Positions 1-5,657 of a DNA stretch of 8,941 bases are shown here, piece after piece. The number at the start of each line of letters is the position of its first letter. Position 1 is the stretch's first letter. Made by a program: the position numbers and the translations under genes. The notes under the pieces are model-generated. The model saw nothing but the letters and a program-made list of their open reading frames with translations, was not told the origin of the DNA and ran no database searches. The DNA is taken from NCBI GenBank assembly GCA_019422005.1, contig JAHZEF010000079.1, positions 1 to 8,941 on the forward strand, in the 5' to 3' direction. This DNA comes from Clostridiales bacterium (GTDB lineage Bacteria > Bacillota > Clostridia > Oscillospirales > Oscillospiraceae).

Positions 1-832
1 TGTCCGGGTCGGCGGACGGGTCCGCGGCTTTCGGGAGGGGCAGAAGGTCACCATCCAGCCGCAGGTTTACTGCGGTACGTGCTATCCCTGTACGCACGGC
101 AAGTATAACCTCTGCGAGCACCTCAAGGTGATGGGCTTTCAGACGACCGGCGTGGCGTCCGAGTATTTTGCCGTGGACGCCTCCAAGGTAACGGCGCTGC
201 CTGACTCCATGAGCTTTGACGAGGGGGCCATGATTGAGCCTCTGGCGGTGGCGGTGCATGCGGCCAGGCGCCCCGGGGATGTGACGGGCATGCGCATTGC
301 CGTACTGGGCGCGGGCCCCATCGGCATTCTGGTGGCACAGGCGGTAAAAGCGCTGGGAGCGGAAGCGGTTCTGGTGACGGACATCTCGGACTATCGGCTG
401 GAAAAGGCGGCGGCATGCGGCGCCGACTTTGTATGCAATACCAGGGAGCGGGACTTTGGCGAGGCGCTGACGGCGGCCTTCGGCCCGGATAAGGCGGACG
501 TGATCTTTGACTGCGCCGGCAACGACGTCACCATGGGCCAGGCCATCGCCCATGCCCGCAAGGGCAGCGTGATTATCCTGGTGGCCGTTTACGCCGGCAT
601 GGCGCATGTGGATCTGGCGGTGCTCAACGATCATGAGCTTGACCTGAATACGACGATGATGTATCGGAACGAAGACTATGTAAAGGCCATTGAACTGGTG
701 GAAGCCGGCAAAATCCGGCTGCAGCCCCTGATGAGCCGGCACTTCGCGTTTCAGGACTATCTGTCCGCATACCGGTATATCGATGAAAACCGGGAGACCA
801 CCATGAAAGTATTGATTGACGTGCAGAAATAA
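1..832 (+). CDS. Zinc-dependent medium-chain alcohol/polyol dehydrogenase, 5'-truncated
   Basis: The reading frame is open from base 2, and 276 residues are visible before TAA at 830-832. Family members are about 340-350 residues long, so roughly 70 N-terminal residues, including the first catalytic-zinc ligands, lie outside the window. Visible residues 24, 27, 30 and 38 form the C-x2-C-x2-C-x7-C structural-zinc lobe. An IEPLAVA segment follows near residue 78. The Rossmann motif GAGPIG is at 103-108, and an Asp about 20 residues later (VTDIS) suggests NAD+ rather than NADP+. The family oxidises sugar alcohols or hydroxyacids in the cytoplasm (sorbitol, xylitol, threonine, L-idonate and similar). 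The exact substrate cannot be read from the sequence. A polyol is favoured because a polyol-type short-chain dehydrogenase follows 24 bases downstream, apparently in the same operon. In-frame GTG/ATG codons at 128 and 131 are internal, not the start. Confidence 0.9.
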   Translation, partial: VRVGGRVRGFREGQKVTIQPQVYCGTCYPCTHGKYNLCEHLKVMGFQTTGVASEYFAVDASKVTALPDSMSFDEGAMIEPLAVAVHAARRPGDVTGMRIAVLGAGPIGILVAQAVKALGAEAVLVTDISDYRLEKAAACGADFVCNTRERDFGEALTAAFGPDKADVIFDCAGNDVTMGQAIAHARKGSVIILVAVYAGMAHVDLAVLNDHELDLNTTMMYRNEDYVKAIELVEAGKIRLQPLMSRHFAFQDYLSAYRYIDENRETTMKVLIDVQK

Positions 833-856
833 TACCAATTCAGGGAGGAAATCACC

Positions 857-1624
857 ATGTCTTATTTGGAAGAACTGTTCAGTCTGAAGGGGAAAACGGC
901 CATCGTAACCGGCGCAGGGCGCGGGATTGGCCAGGTGGTGGCCAGAGGGCTTGCAAACGCCGGGGCGGAAATTGTGATCCTCTGCCGCCATGGGGCGGAG
1001 GAGACCATCCGGCTCATCGAGGGCGACGGGAACCGGGCTTATTATGTTCAGGCCGACGTCACGGAGGAAAAGCAGGTGGACGCGGCGCTGGCAGAGGTGA
1101 TGCGCCGGTCCGGGCGGGTGGACATCCTGTTTAACAATGCGGGGATCTGCATGCACCAGACGACAATGGAGGCTACGGTGGAGGAATTCCGGGAGGTAAT
1201 TGACGTCAATCTCACCGGCGAATTCATCATGGCACGCGCGGTGGGAAGGCTGATGATTGAGAATGGAATCCGCGGTTCCATTGTCAATATGGCGTCCATG
1301 TCGGGGTCGATTGTCAACATTCCCCAGTGGCAGGTATCCTACAATGCGTCAAAGGCGGGCGTCATTCACATGACGCGGTCCCTGGCGGCGGAATGGGTAC
1401 CCTATGGGATCCGCGTCAACAGCCTGAGTCCGGGATATATCTCGACGCCCATGTCGGTGGACGTCCCGAAGGAGCTGATCGACGCCTGGATGCCGCTGAT
1501 CCCCATGCACCGGATGGGAAAACCGGAGGAGCTGATCCCGGCCGTGCTGTATTTGTGCTCCGACCAGGCCGGTTACACCTCCGGGCAGGATCTGGTGGTG
1601 GACGGCGCGTATACCTGCATCTGA
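857..1624 (+). CDS. Short-chain dehydrogenase/reductase, sugar-alcohol (polyol) type
   Basis: This 255-residue protein has the length of a classical SDR. The cofactor motif TGAGRGIG is at residues 18-25 and NNAG at 93-96. The full catalytic tetrad is present: N118, S149, Y162 and K166 (YNASK). The stretch around the active site, MSGSIVNIPQ...YNASKAGVIH, followed by NSLSPGYISTPM, resembles the fungal and bacterial sorbose reductase / mannitol 2-dehydrogenase / D-arabinitol dehydrogenase group. An Arg at the end of the second beta strand (LCR, residue 44) hints at NADP(H), but weakly. The ATG at 857 follows GGGAGG at 843-848 with good spacing. The gene lies 24 bases after the zinc dehydrogenase, so the two are probably co-transcribed, and a strong hairpin follows 11 bases after the stop. 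It probably interconverts a polyol and a ketose in the cytoplasm. A gluconate 5-dehydrogenase-like role is the main alternative. Confidence 0.92.
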   Translation: MSYLEELFSLKGKTAIVTGAGRGIGQVVARGLANAGAEIVILCRHGAEETIRLIEGDGNRAYYVQADVTEEKQVDAALAEVMRRSGRVDILFNNAGICMHQTTMEATVEEFREVIDVNLTGEFIMARAVGRLMIENGIRGSIVNMASMSGSIVNIPQWQVSYNASKAGVIHMTRSLAAEWVPYGIRVNSLSPGYISTPMSVDVPKELIDAWMPLIPMHRMGKPEELIPAVLYLCSDQAGYTSGQDLVVDGAYTCI

Positions 1625-1635
1625 ACCAGGCGGCG

Positions 1636-1676
1636 CATGCGCGGAACAGCCGTGTGATACGGCCGTTCCGCGCATG
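1636..1676 (+). terminator. Long perfect hairpin after the dehydrogenase pair, terminator-like
   Basis: The arms CATGCGCGGAAC (1636-1647) and GTTCCGCGCATG (1665-1676) are exact reverse complements. After one A/C mismatch the stem continues with GCCGT (1649-1653) and ACGGC (1659-1663) around a 5-base loop. No clear T-tract follows, so it is not a textbook intrinsic terminator. It could still end or protect the upstream transcript. It finishes two bases before the -35 box of the next gene, so it also insulates that promoter. Confidence 0.6.
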
Positions 1677-1678
1677 AC

Positions 1679-1708
1679 TTGACTTCTGGGGCCGGTAACT
1701 TTTATAAT
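1679..1708 (+). promoter_or_regulatory. Sigma-70/SigA-type promoter of the ROK regulator
   Basis: TTGACT (1679-1684) and a perfect TATAAT (1703-1708) are separated by 18 bases. The predicted start is near 1715, giving a leader of about 64 bases before the ATG at 1779. The regulator therefore has its own promoter rather than depending on read-through. Confidence 0.75.
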
Positions 1709-1716
1709 ATAAAAAA

Positions 1717-1735
1717 TGGTTGTATCTCCGAACCA
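1717..1735. promoter_or_regulatory. Small inverted repeat at the start of the regulator leader
   Basis: TGGTT (1717-1721) and AACCA (1731-1735) are complementary around 9 bases. A further CAACC at 1742-1746 could instead pair with GGTTG at 1718-1722. The position just after the predicted transcription start would suit an autoregulatory operator. The arms are only 5 bases, so chance is a real possibility. Confidence 0.25.
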
Positions 1736-1778
1736 GAGTCCCAACCGGATAAAATGAGAGTGAAAAGGATAACACGAG

Positions 1779-3011
1779 ATGCTTGTTTCGGGAAATGCCG
1801 GTAAGTTTTGCGCTGGTGGCTCCAGCAAAATGAATGTGATCCGCTGTGTGCAGGCATTCGGACCGATTAACCGGTCCGCCATTGCGCAGAAGGTCCATTT
1901 GAGTATCCCAGCCGTCATGTCGATCACGGAGGAACTCCAGCGGCGGGGCGTGCTGAAGACCGTTGGAAAAATCAGCTGCGGCGTGGGAAAGCATCCGGAG
2001 CTCTATGATATCTGCGGGGATCATTTCCGCTGCATCGGCGTGGATATCGGGCGGACCATGGAGCGGACGATTATCACCGGGCTGGACGGGAGCCTGCTGG
2101 CCAGCGACGCCATTCCCACCGAAACGGTGGAAAATCCCAGGCTGTTTGTAGAGCGCCTCTGCGACCGGATTATGGAGACGGTCAGGCGGGCTGAGATTGA
2201 AACGTCCACGCTGATCGGGGTCTGCGCGGCGATGCCCGGCCTGATTGAGCAGGGGACGGGCCGCGTGGTGTTTTCCCCGAATTTCGGCTGGCAGGATGTT
2301 CCCATGCAGGAATGGATGAATCAGCGCCTGCCCTATCAGGTCATTGTGGAAAATGCCAACCGTGCGCAGGCGCGCTGGGAGGTGCGGCCCGGCCGCGGCA
2401 ATCAGCGGATGACGGTTTTCTGCGCGGGCCTGGGCTATGGGATCGGCGCGGCGCTGATCCAGGACGGGCAGGTTTACTATGGCTCCAGCGGCACCAGCGG
2501 CGAGTTTGGGCATATTACAGTCTGCAGCAGGGACGGGCGGCGCTGCTCATGCGGGAATACCGGCTGCCTGGAATCCATGGCTTCCGGCGCTGCGATTGCC
2601 GAGCAGGGCAGGGAGCTGATCCGGATGGGGAGGGCGCCTGTCCTGCGCGCCTTATGCCGGAACCATCCGGAGGAGATTGAGGCCAAGCTGGTATTCGAGG
2701 CGGCCAAAAGCGGGGACGAGGATGCGGCGGAGCTCCTGGAGGCGGCGGCGGAATATATCGGGGTTGCCTTGGCGATCTCCATTAACATGCTGGATCCGGA
2801 CGAAATCTATCTCTGCGGCGGCCTGATGAAAAACGGCGGCGAATTTCTGGAGCGGATCAAATTTTATACCCGGCAGCGCCAAATGCAGTTTGCCGGCCGG
2901 CATGTGGTCATTCAGGCGGGCAGTATGGACGACTGGCATGTGGCCCGGGGGGCGACGCTGATGCTGCTGGACAACGGCGATAAATTTGACGCGCTGTCTT
3001 TCCTATACTGA
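1779..3011 (+). CDS. ROK-family transcriptional regulator (NagC/XylR type)
   Basis: This 410-residue protein has the usual length of ROK repressors. Residues about 17-63 form a winged helix-turn-helix (SAIAQKVHLSIPAVMSITEEL, then RRGVLKTVG). The sugar-kinase fold starts at the nucleotide motif 89-93, which reads DIGRT instead of DIGGT. The sugar-side motif SGEFGH is at 240-245, and the ROK zinc site is complete: H245, C256, C258 and C263, followed by LE at 264-265. The catalytic Asp of ROK kinases (NDAN) appears as Asn192 in ENAN (191-194), so kinase activity is unlikely and sensing is the probable role. The start at 1779 follows AAGGA at 1765-1769. Placed between a dehydrogenase pair and a sugar-transport operon, it is most simply the sugar-responsive repressor of one or both. 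The sugar sensed is not evident from the sequence. Confidence 0.93.
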   Translation: MLVSGNAGKFCAGGSSKMNVIRCVQAFGPINRSAIAQKVHLSIPAVMSITEELQRRGVLKTVGKISCGVGKHPELYDICGDHFRCIGVDIGRTMERTIITGLDGSLLASDAIPTETVENPRLFVERLCDRIMETVRRAEIETSTLIGVCAAMPGLIEQGTGRVVFSPNFGWQDVPMQEWMNQRLPYQVIVENANRAQARWEVRPGRGNQRMTVFCAGLGYGIGAALIQDGQVYYGSSGTSGEFGHITVCSRDGRRCSCGNTGCLESMASGAAIAEQGRELIRMGRAPVLRALCRNHPEEIEAKLVFEAAKSGDEDAAELLEAAAEYIGVALAISINMLDPDEIYLCGGLMKNGGEFLERIKFYTRQRQMQFAGRHVVIQAGSMDDWHVARGATLMLLDNGDKFDALSFLY

Positions 3012-3052
3012 GGGAACGTGCGCTTGCAGTTTTCTACAAATTATTTTATTGG

Positions 3053-3088
3053 AATTCGTATGAAATGCTGAATTTCCAAATGCGAATT
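3053..3088. promoter_or_regulatory. AATTCG/CGAATT inverted repeat overlapping the -35 box
   Basis: AATTCG (3053-3058) and CGAATT (3083-3088) are exact reverse complements with 24 bases between them. The right arm overlaps the first two bases of the TTGACA box. A smaller hairpin, GAAAT (3062-3066) with ATTTC (3072-3076), lies inside. A protein binding here could activate from upstream or block the -35 element. Confidence 0.35.
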
Positions 3089-3115
3089 GACATCTGCTGG
3101 GAAATATGCTAGTTT
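3087..3115 (+). promoter_or_regulatory. Promoter of the sugar-transport operon
   Basis: A perfect TTGACA (3087-3092) is followed after 17 bases by TAGTTT (3110-3115), preceded by TG at 3107-3108 as in an extended -10 element. The predicted start is near 3122, leaving a leader of about 150 bases before the permease gene. The -10 hexamer is the first part of the repeated TAGTTTAC motif. Confidence 0.65.
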
Positions 3116-3208
3116 ACCAAATAGAAGATGATTGATTGTCTTTGCGTTGTGTATTTTGCATGCGGCCGATCGATCATTTTTTATCGCATATTTCTTAAGT
3201 TAGTTTAC
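3110..3208 (+). repeat. Direct repeat TAGTTTAC, candidate operator half-sites
   Basis: TAGTTTAC occurs at 3110-3117, covering the -10 element, and again at 3201-3208 in the leader, 91 bases apart. The second copy lies in the context TTAGTTTAC. From general knowledge, some ROK repressors such as Bacillus XylR bind sites containing TTAGTTTG, so this motif is a reasonable candidate for the neighbouring ROK protein. That link is inferred. Confidence 0.4.
3121..3184 (+). other. Long leader hairpin at the predicted 5' end of the operon mRNA
   Basis: Bases 3121-3138 can pair continuously with 3184-3167: 18 pairs, of which 4 are G-U. The loop is about 28 bases. The T-run at 3177-3182 is part of the stem rather than a tail, so this is not a standard terminator. 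Because the predicted transcription start is near 3122, the mRNA would begin with this stem, a layout known to slow 5'-end decay. It could also change conformation as part of a leader control. Confidence 0.4.
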
Positions 3209-3212
3209 TTAA
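3195..3212. promoter_or_regulatory. TTAAGT-N6-ACTTAA palindrome in the leader, candidate operator
   Basis: TTAAGT (3195-3200) and ACTTAA (3207-3212) form perfect arms around TAGTTT. After one mismatch the symmetry resumes for two more base pairs. The site is 60 bases upstream of the permease ATG and contains the second TAGTTTAC copy. A repressor bound here would act as a roadblock to transcription from the upstream promoter. Confidence 0.45.
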
Positions 3213-3261
3213 AAATTTGCGACCGCGGATTTTGAAACCGGGTCAGGCAAAAATCAACAGT

Positions 3262-3267
3262 GAGGTG
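3262..3267 (+). promoter_or_regulatory. Ribosome binding site that fixes the permease start
   Basis: GAGGTG-type purine sequence lies 4-6 bases before the ATG at 3272. An in-frame GTG at 3260 has no such sequence upstream, so ATG 3272 is preferred. Confidence 0.7.
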
Positions 3268-3271
3268 CGCC

Positions 3272-4279
3272 ATGAGTAACGAATCGAGAGAATCAAACAA
3301 TACCAAGCTGCGCGAGACGCAGAGGCTTTCGCCGGCGAAACGCTTCTTTCTGGAGCCGTATTCCAGCGCAGTGGTCGCCATTGCCCTGCTGTTTTTGGTC
3401 TTTTCGGTCTTCACCGACTCCTTCCTGAGCCGGTACAATCTGTTTAACCTGTCGCGCACGGCGGCGATCTACGCCTTTATCGCCGCGGCCCAGCTGATGG
3501 TGGCGGTCATCGGCGGCATGAACCTGGCGGTGGGTGCGGCAGGCTCCCTGTGCACAGTGGTGATGGGCGAGTTGATGCAGAATCAGGGATGGGCCACGCT
3601 CCCCACGGTCGCCGCCACCATTCTGGTCGGCGGGCTGTGCGGCGCCATCAACGGCTTCCTGATCAACAAGCTGCGTCTGCAGCCGTTTGTCATTACGCTG
3701 GCGATGTCTTTTGTATACAACGGCGTGGCCATCGGTATTTCCCACGGTATGCCCTACGAACTGAACGAGGGCTTTTCCGACCTGGGCCGGATGCAGGTAG
3801 GCCCCACCTCCATGCTGTTTATTCTGATGGTGATTCTGGTTTTGATCCTTCTGGTGTTTTTCCGCTATATGCGGATTGGGCGCGATGTGCTGGCGGTGGG
3901 CGGCAACGCCACGGCGGCGGAGCTGTCCGGCATCCGAGTGGAACGTGTGAATATCCTGTGCAACACGGCGTCCTGCATGTTTGCCGCGATTGCAGCGCTG
4001 CTGTGGGCTTCCCGCTCCGGCTCTGCAACCTCCACCACCGGTTCCGACTGGATGCTTTACTCCTTTGCAATCTGCGCCATCGGCGGAATCCGCCTCAACG
4101 GCGGCAACTTCACTGCAGTCGGCTTCTTCTGCGGCGCGTGGATTCTGACGATGATCCGCAATGGCCTGACCATGATGAACGTGGATATCTACTATGAACA
4201 GGCGTTCCTGGGGATTATCATTCTGCTGGCAGTTTCTCTGGAGAGCCTGCGGCGGAAAATGGCCGAACAGATGAAATAG
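3272..4279 (+). CDS. Sugar ABC transporter permease (RbsC/XylH/AraH type)
   Basis: This 335-residue membrane protein belongs to the branched-chain/ribose permease superfamily and forms the channel of a CUT2 monosaccharide importer. After a hydrophilic N-terminus of about 30 residues there are roughly eight to ten hydrophobic segments. The family landmarks occur in order: GGMNLAVG near residues 81-88 (usual form GGIDLSVG), NGFLINKLRLQPFVITLAM, RIGRDVLAVGGNATAAELSGI (the cytoplasmic loop thought to touch the ATPase) and AIGGIRLNGG. The ATG at 3272 is chosen over an in-frame GTG at 3260 because only the ATG has a well-placed ribosome binding site. It is the first gene of the operon, ahead of the binding protein and ATPase, which is not the commonest order for this family. 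Its sugar specificity cannot be read directly. The downstream mutarotase and isomerase suggest a free aldose. Confidence 0.93.
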   Translation: MSNESRESNNTKLRETQRLSPAKRFFLEPYSSAVVAIALLFLVFSVFTDSFLSRYNLFNLSRTAAIYAFIAAAQLMVAVIGGMNLAVGAAGSLCTVVMGELMQNQGWATLPTVAATILVGGLCGAINGFLINKLRLQPFVITLAMSFVYNGVAIGISHGMPYELNEGFSDLGRMQVGPTSMLFILMVILVLILLVFFRYMRIGRDVLAVGGNATAAELSGIRVERVNILCNTASCMFAAIAALLWASRSGSATSTTGSDWMLYSFAICAIGGIRLNGGNFTAVGFFCGAWILTMIRNGLTMMNVDIYYEQAFLGIIILLAVSLESLRRKMAEQMK

Positions 4280-4288
4280 AGTGAATCC

Positions 4289-4305
4289 GGCCGGGAGGCC
4301 CGGCC
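4289..4305 (+). other. Compact GC hairpin between permease and binding-protein genes
   Basis: GGCCGGG (4289-4295) and CCCGGCC (4299-4305) pair perfectly over a 3-base loop. TAAAAAATA follows, not a T-run, so termination on this strand is unlikely. It sits in the 53-base gap just before the binding-protein ribosome site. The likely role is to block exonucleases or define a processed end so that the binding protein is made in excess. Confidence 0.5.
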
Positions 4306-4332
4306 TAAAAAATATGATGGAGGTATCTTAAA

Positions 4333-5493
4333 ATGAGGAAAATGAATCTTCGGCTTTTGGCATTGCTGTGCGCCGTAGTGATGGCCTTCGGGCTGTTCGG
4401 CTGCGCAAAGACGGATGAACCGGCGCCGGAAGCCGACCCCGGCGCAGCCGGCGAACCTGCCGATGGGAACAAGCCCGCTGAGGACGGTTCGGCGGACGAC
4501 GCGCAGGCCGGCGGCAGCGTGGTCACGCTGGACGGCGTGACCTGGGATTTCCAGCAGGATACGTACAAGCTTTGCTGCTACTGGCCCGGCCCGGACGAGT
4601 TCTTTGACAATTATGTTCTGGAGGGCATCAAGGGGTTTGAAGCGGACTTCGGCCAGAGCGTCGAATATGCCGTGGGTACGGAATGGACGCAGAATGTGGA
4701 GAATCAGACAGTGGAAGCGCTGGCGGCCCAGGGCTATGACTGCTTCATGATTTTCGGCGCGGATACGGCCGGCGCCAACGGGCTGTATGAGGAGCTGTAC
4801 AACAACGGCTGCCAGGTGATCAACTATGCCGGCCTGGTGGACGACCCGCAGGAGTCTGCGCTGACCCTGGCCAGCGACGTTTATACGCAGGCTTATGAAA
4901 GCTGCAAAAAGCTCATTGAGTACATGGGAGAAGAAGGCACCATCATCAACGTGCTGGAAAACCTGGGCGATGTGAACACGGTCAAGCGCCAGCAGGGTGT
5001 GGAGGACGCAGTCGCCGAGTACCCCAACGTATCCATTTGCCAGACTGTGGCCGACATCAAGACGGTTGACGAGGGCTATACCAAGGTTTCCGACGCCATC
5101 ACCGCCAACCCGGACGTGAAGGGCATCATTGCCACCGGCGGCACCGCCTCCAAGGGCGTGGCCAATGCGCTCTCCGACTACTACGGCACCAATGCGGATG
5201 CGGAGCATATTTTTGCAGCGACTCAGGATCAGAGCACTGAGGTGATGAACGCCATCGCCGACGGCTACATCGACCACACAGTCGGCCAGAACGGCTACGG
5301 CATGGGATACGTTTCCAACGTGCTGCTGATGTATCTGAAGGACGGCTGGGTCCCTCAGAACTGGGGCGAGCATATCGATACCGGCATGGTGCTGATCACC
5401 AGGGACAATATGGATACCTATCAGGAAGACATTGAGAAAGTGACCAACGATCTGGTTGCCACCATCGAAACCGAGATTCTGAAACAGGGATAA
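4333..5493 (+). CDS. Sugar-binding lipoprotein of the ABC transporter (periplasmic-binding-protein type 1 fold)
   Basis: This 386-residue protein captures the sugar outside the cell and delivers it to the permease. The N-terminus has positive residues, a hydrophobic core and the lipobox LFGC ending at Cys24, the predicted lipid-attachment site. An acidic Pro/Ala/Gly linker of about 45 residues follows, tethering the domain to the membrane. The remainder matches the RbsB/Peripla_BP_4 fold: WPGPDEFFDNYVLEGIKGFE at the first strand and helix, a GYDCFMIFGAD strand, VINVLENLGD-like sequence (TIINVLENLGDVNT) and NPDVKGIIATGG in the second lobe. The ATG at 4333 follows GGAGG (4319-4323) by nine bases. 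Strong hairpins flank the gene on both sides, as expected for the most highly expressed transporter component. Ligand identity is unknown. The genomic neighbours favour a pentose or hexose aldose. Confidence 0.93.
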   Translation: MRKMNLRLLALLCAVVMAFGLFGCAKTDEPAPEADPGAAGEPADGNKPAEDGSADDAQAGGSVVTLDGVTWDFQQDTYKLCCYWPGPDEFFDNYVLEGIKGFEADFGQSVEYAVGTEWTQNVENQTVEALAAQGYDCFMIFGADTAGANGLYEELYNNGCQVINYAGLVDDPQESALTLASDVYTQAYESCKKLIEYMGEEGTIINVLENLGDVNTVKRQQGVEDAVAEYPNVSICQTVADIKTVDEGYTKVSDAITANPDVKGIIATGGTASKGVANALSDYYGTNADAEHIFAATQDQSTEVMNAIADGYIDHTVGQNGYGMGYVSNVLLMYLKDGWVPQNWGEHIDTGMVLITRDNMDTYQEDIEKVTNDLVATIETEILKQG

Positions 5494-5516
5494 TCCCGTC
5501 CGGATTTCACCGCATT

Positions 5517-5542
5517 GCCCGGGGCGCTCCGGCGCCCCGGGC
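5517..5542 (+). other. Eleven-base-pair hairpin with a UNCG tetraloop after the binding-protein gene
   Basis: GCCCGGGGCGC (5517-5527) pairs exactly with GCGCCCCGGGC (5532-5542). The loop TCCG closed by C-G is a cUNCGg tetraloop, one of the most stable known. No T-tract follows. Because the ATPase gene downstream clearly belongs to the same system, mRNA stabilisation or partial attenuation is more likely than full termination. Confidence 0.6.
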
Positions 5543-5555
5543 GGCGGCGGACGGC

Positions 5556-5573
5556 GCGTGCGGCGCCGCACGC
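5556..5573. other. Perfect 18-base palindrome, second hairpin in the same gap
   Basis: GCGTGCGGC (5556-5564) is followed directly by its exact reverse complement GCCGCACGC (5565-5573). In RNA it would form a 7-bp stem with a GCGC loop. TTT follows. Together with the UNCG hairpin 13 bases upstream it makes a tandem structured element in the 164-base gap before the ATPase gene. Confidence 0.5.
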
Positions 5574-5643
5574 TTTGAAATGGGCGCTTCGGCAGATTCC
5601 TATCTAAATTTGAAACTGATACGCGGTACCTGCCCGCGTTTTT

Positions 5644-5650
5644 ACGGAGG
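5644..5650 (+). promoter_or_regulatory. Ribosome binding site that fixes the ATPase start
   Basis: ACGGAGG ends 7 bases before the ATG at 5658. The frame is open back to an ATG at 5580, but that codon has only GC-rich hairpin sequence upstream and the extra 26 residues do not look like the family, so 5658 is the start. Confidence 0.8.
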
Positions 5651-5657
5651 CACGGCT

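Larger units (their letters stand above)
3012..3271. other. AT-rich intergenic control region before the transport operon
   Basis: These 260 bases carry no gene and are much richer in A+T than the coding DNA around them. They hold an apparent promoter, an inverted repeat around its -35 box, a long hairpin at the predicted transcript start, an 18-base palindromic element and a repeated TAGTTTAC motif, listed separately. No convincing terminator for the upstream regulator gene was seen. Confidence 0.8.

Noticed and set aside
1416..2513. Long - strand open frame opposite the ROK and dehydrogenase genes
   Set aside because: It is an antisense shadow in GC-rich coding DNA, with no ribosome site and no recognisable domain, and it overlaps two well-supported genes.
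4192..5571. 459-codon - strand open frame opposite the binding-protein gene
   Set aside because: It mirrors the whole lipoprotein gene and its flanking hairpins. The + strand protein has a lipobox and family motifs, while this frame has none.
5575..5606. Possible internal promoter, TTGAAA followed by TATCTA, before the ATPase gene
   Set aside because: The spacing is 20 bases and the -10 match is poor, so it is not supported as a promoter.
5580..5657. Longer ATPase start at ATG 5580, adding 26 residues
   Set aside because: The added residues do not resemble the family N-terminus, no ribosome site precedes 5580, and ATG 5658 has CGGAGG at ideal spacing.
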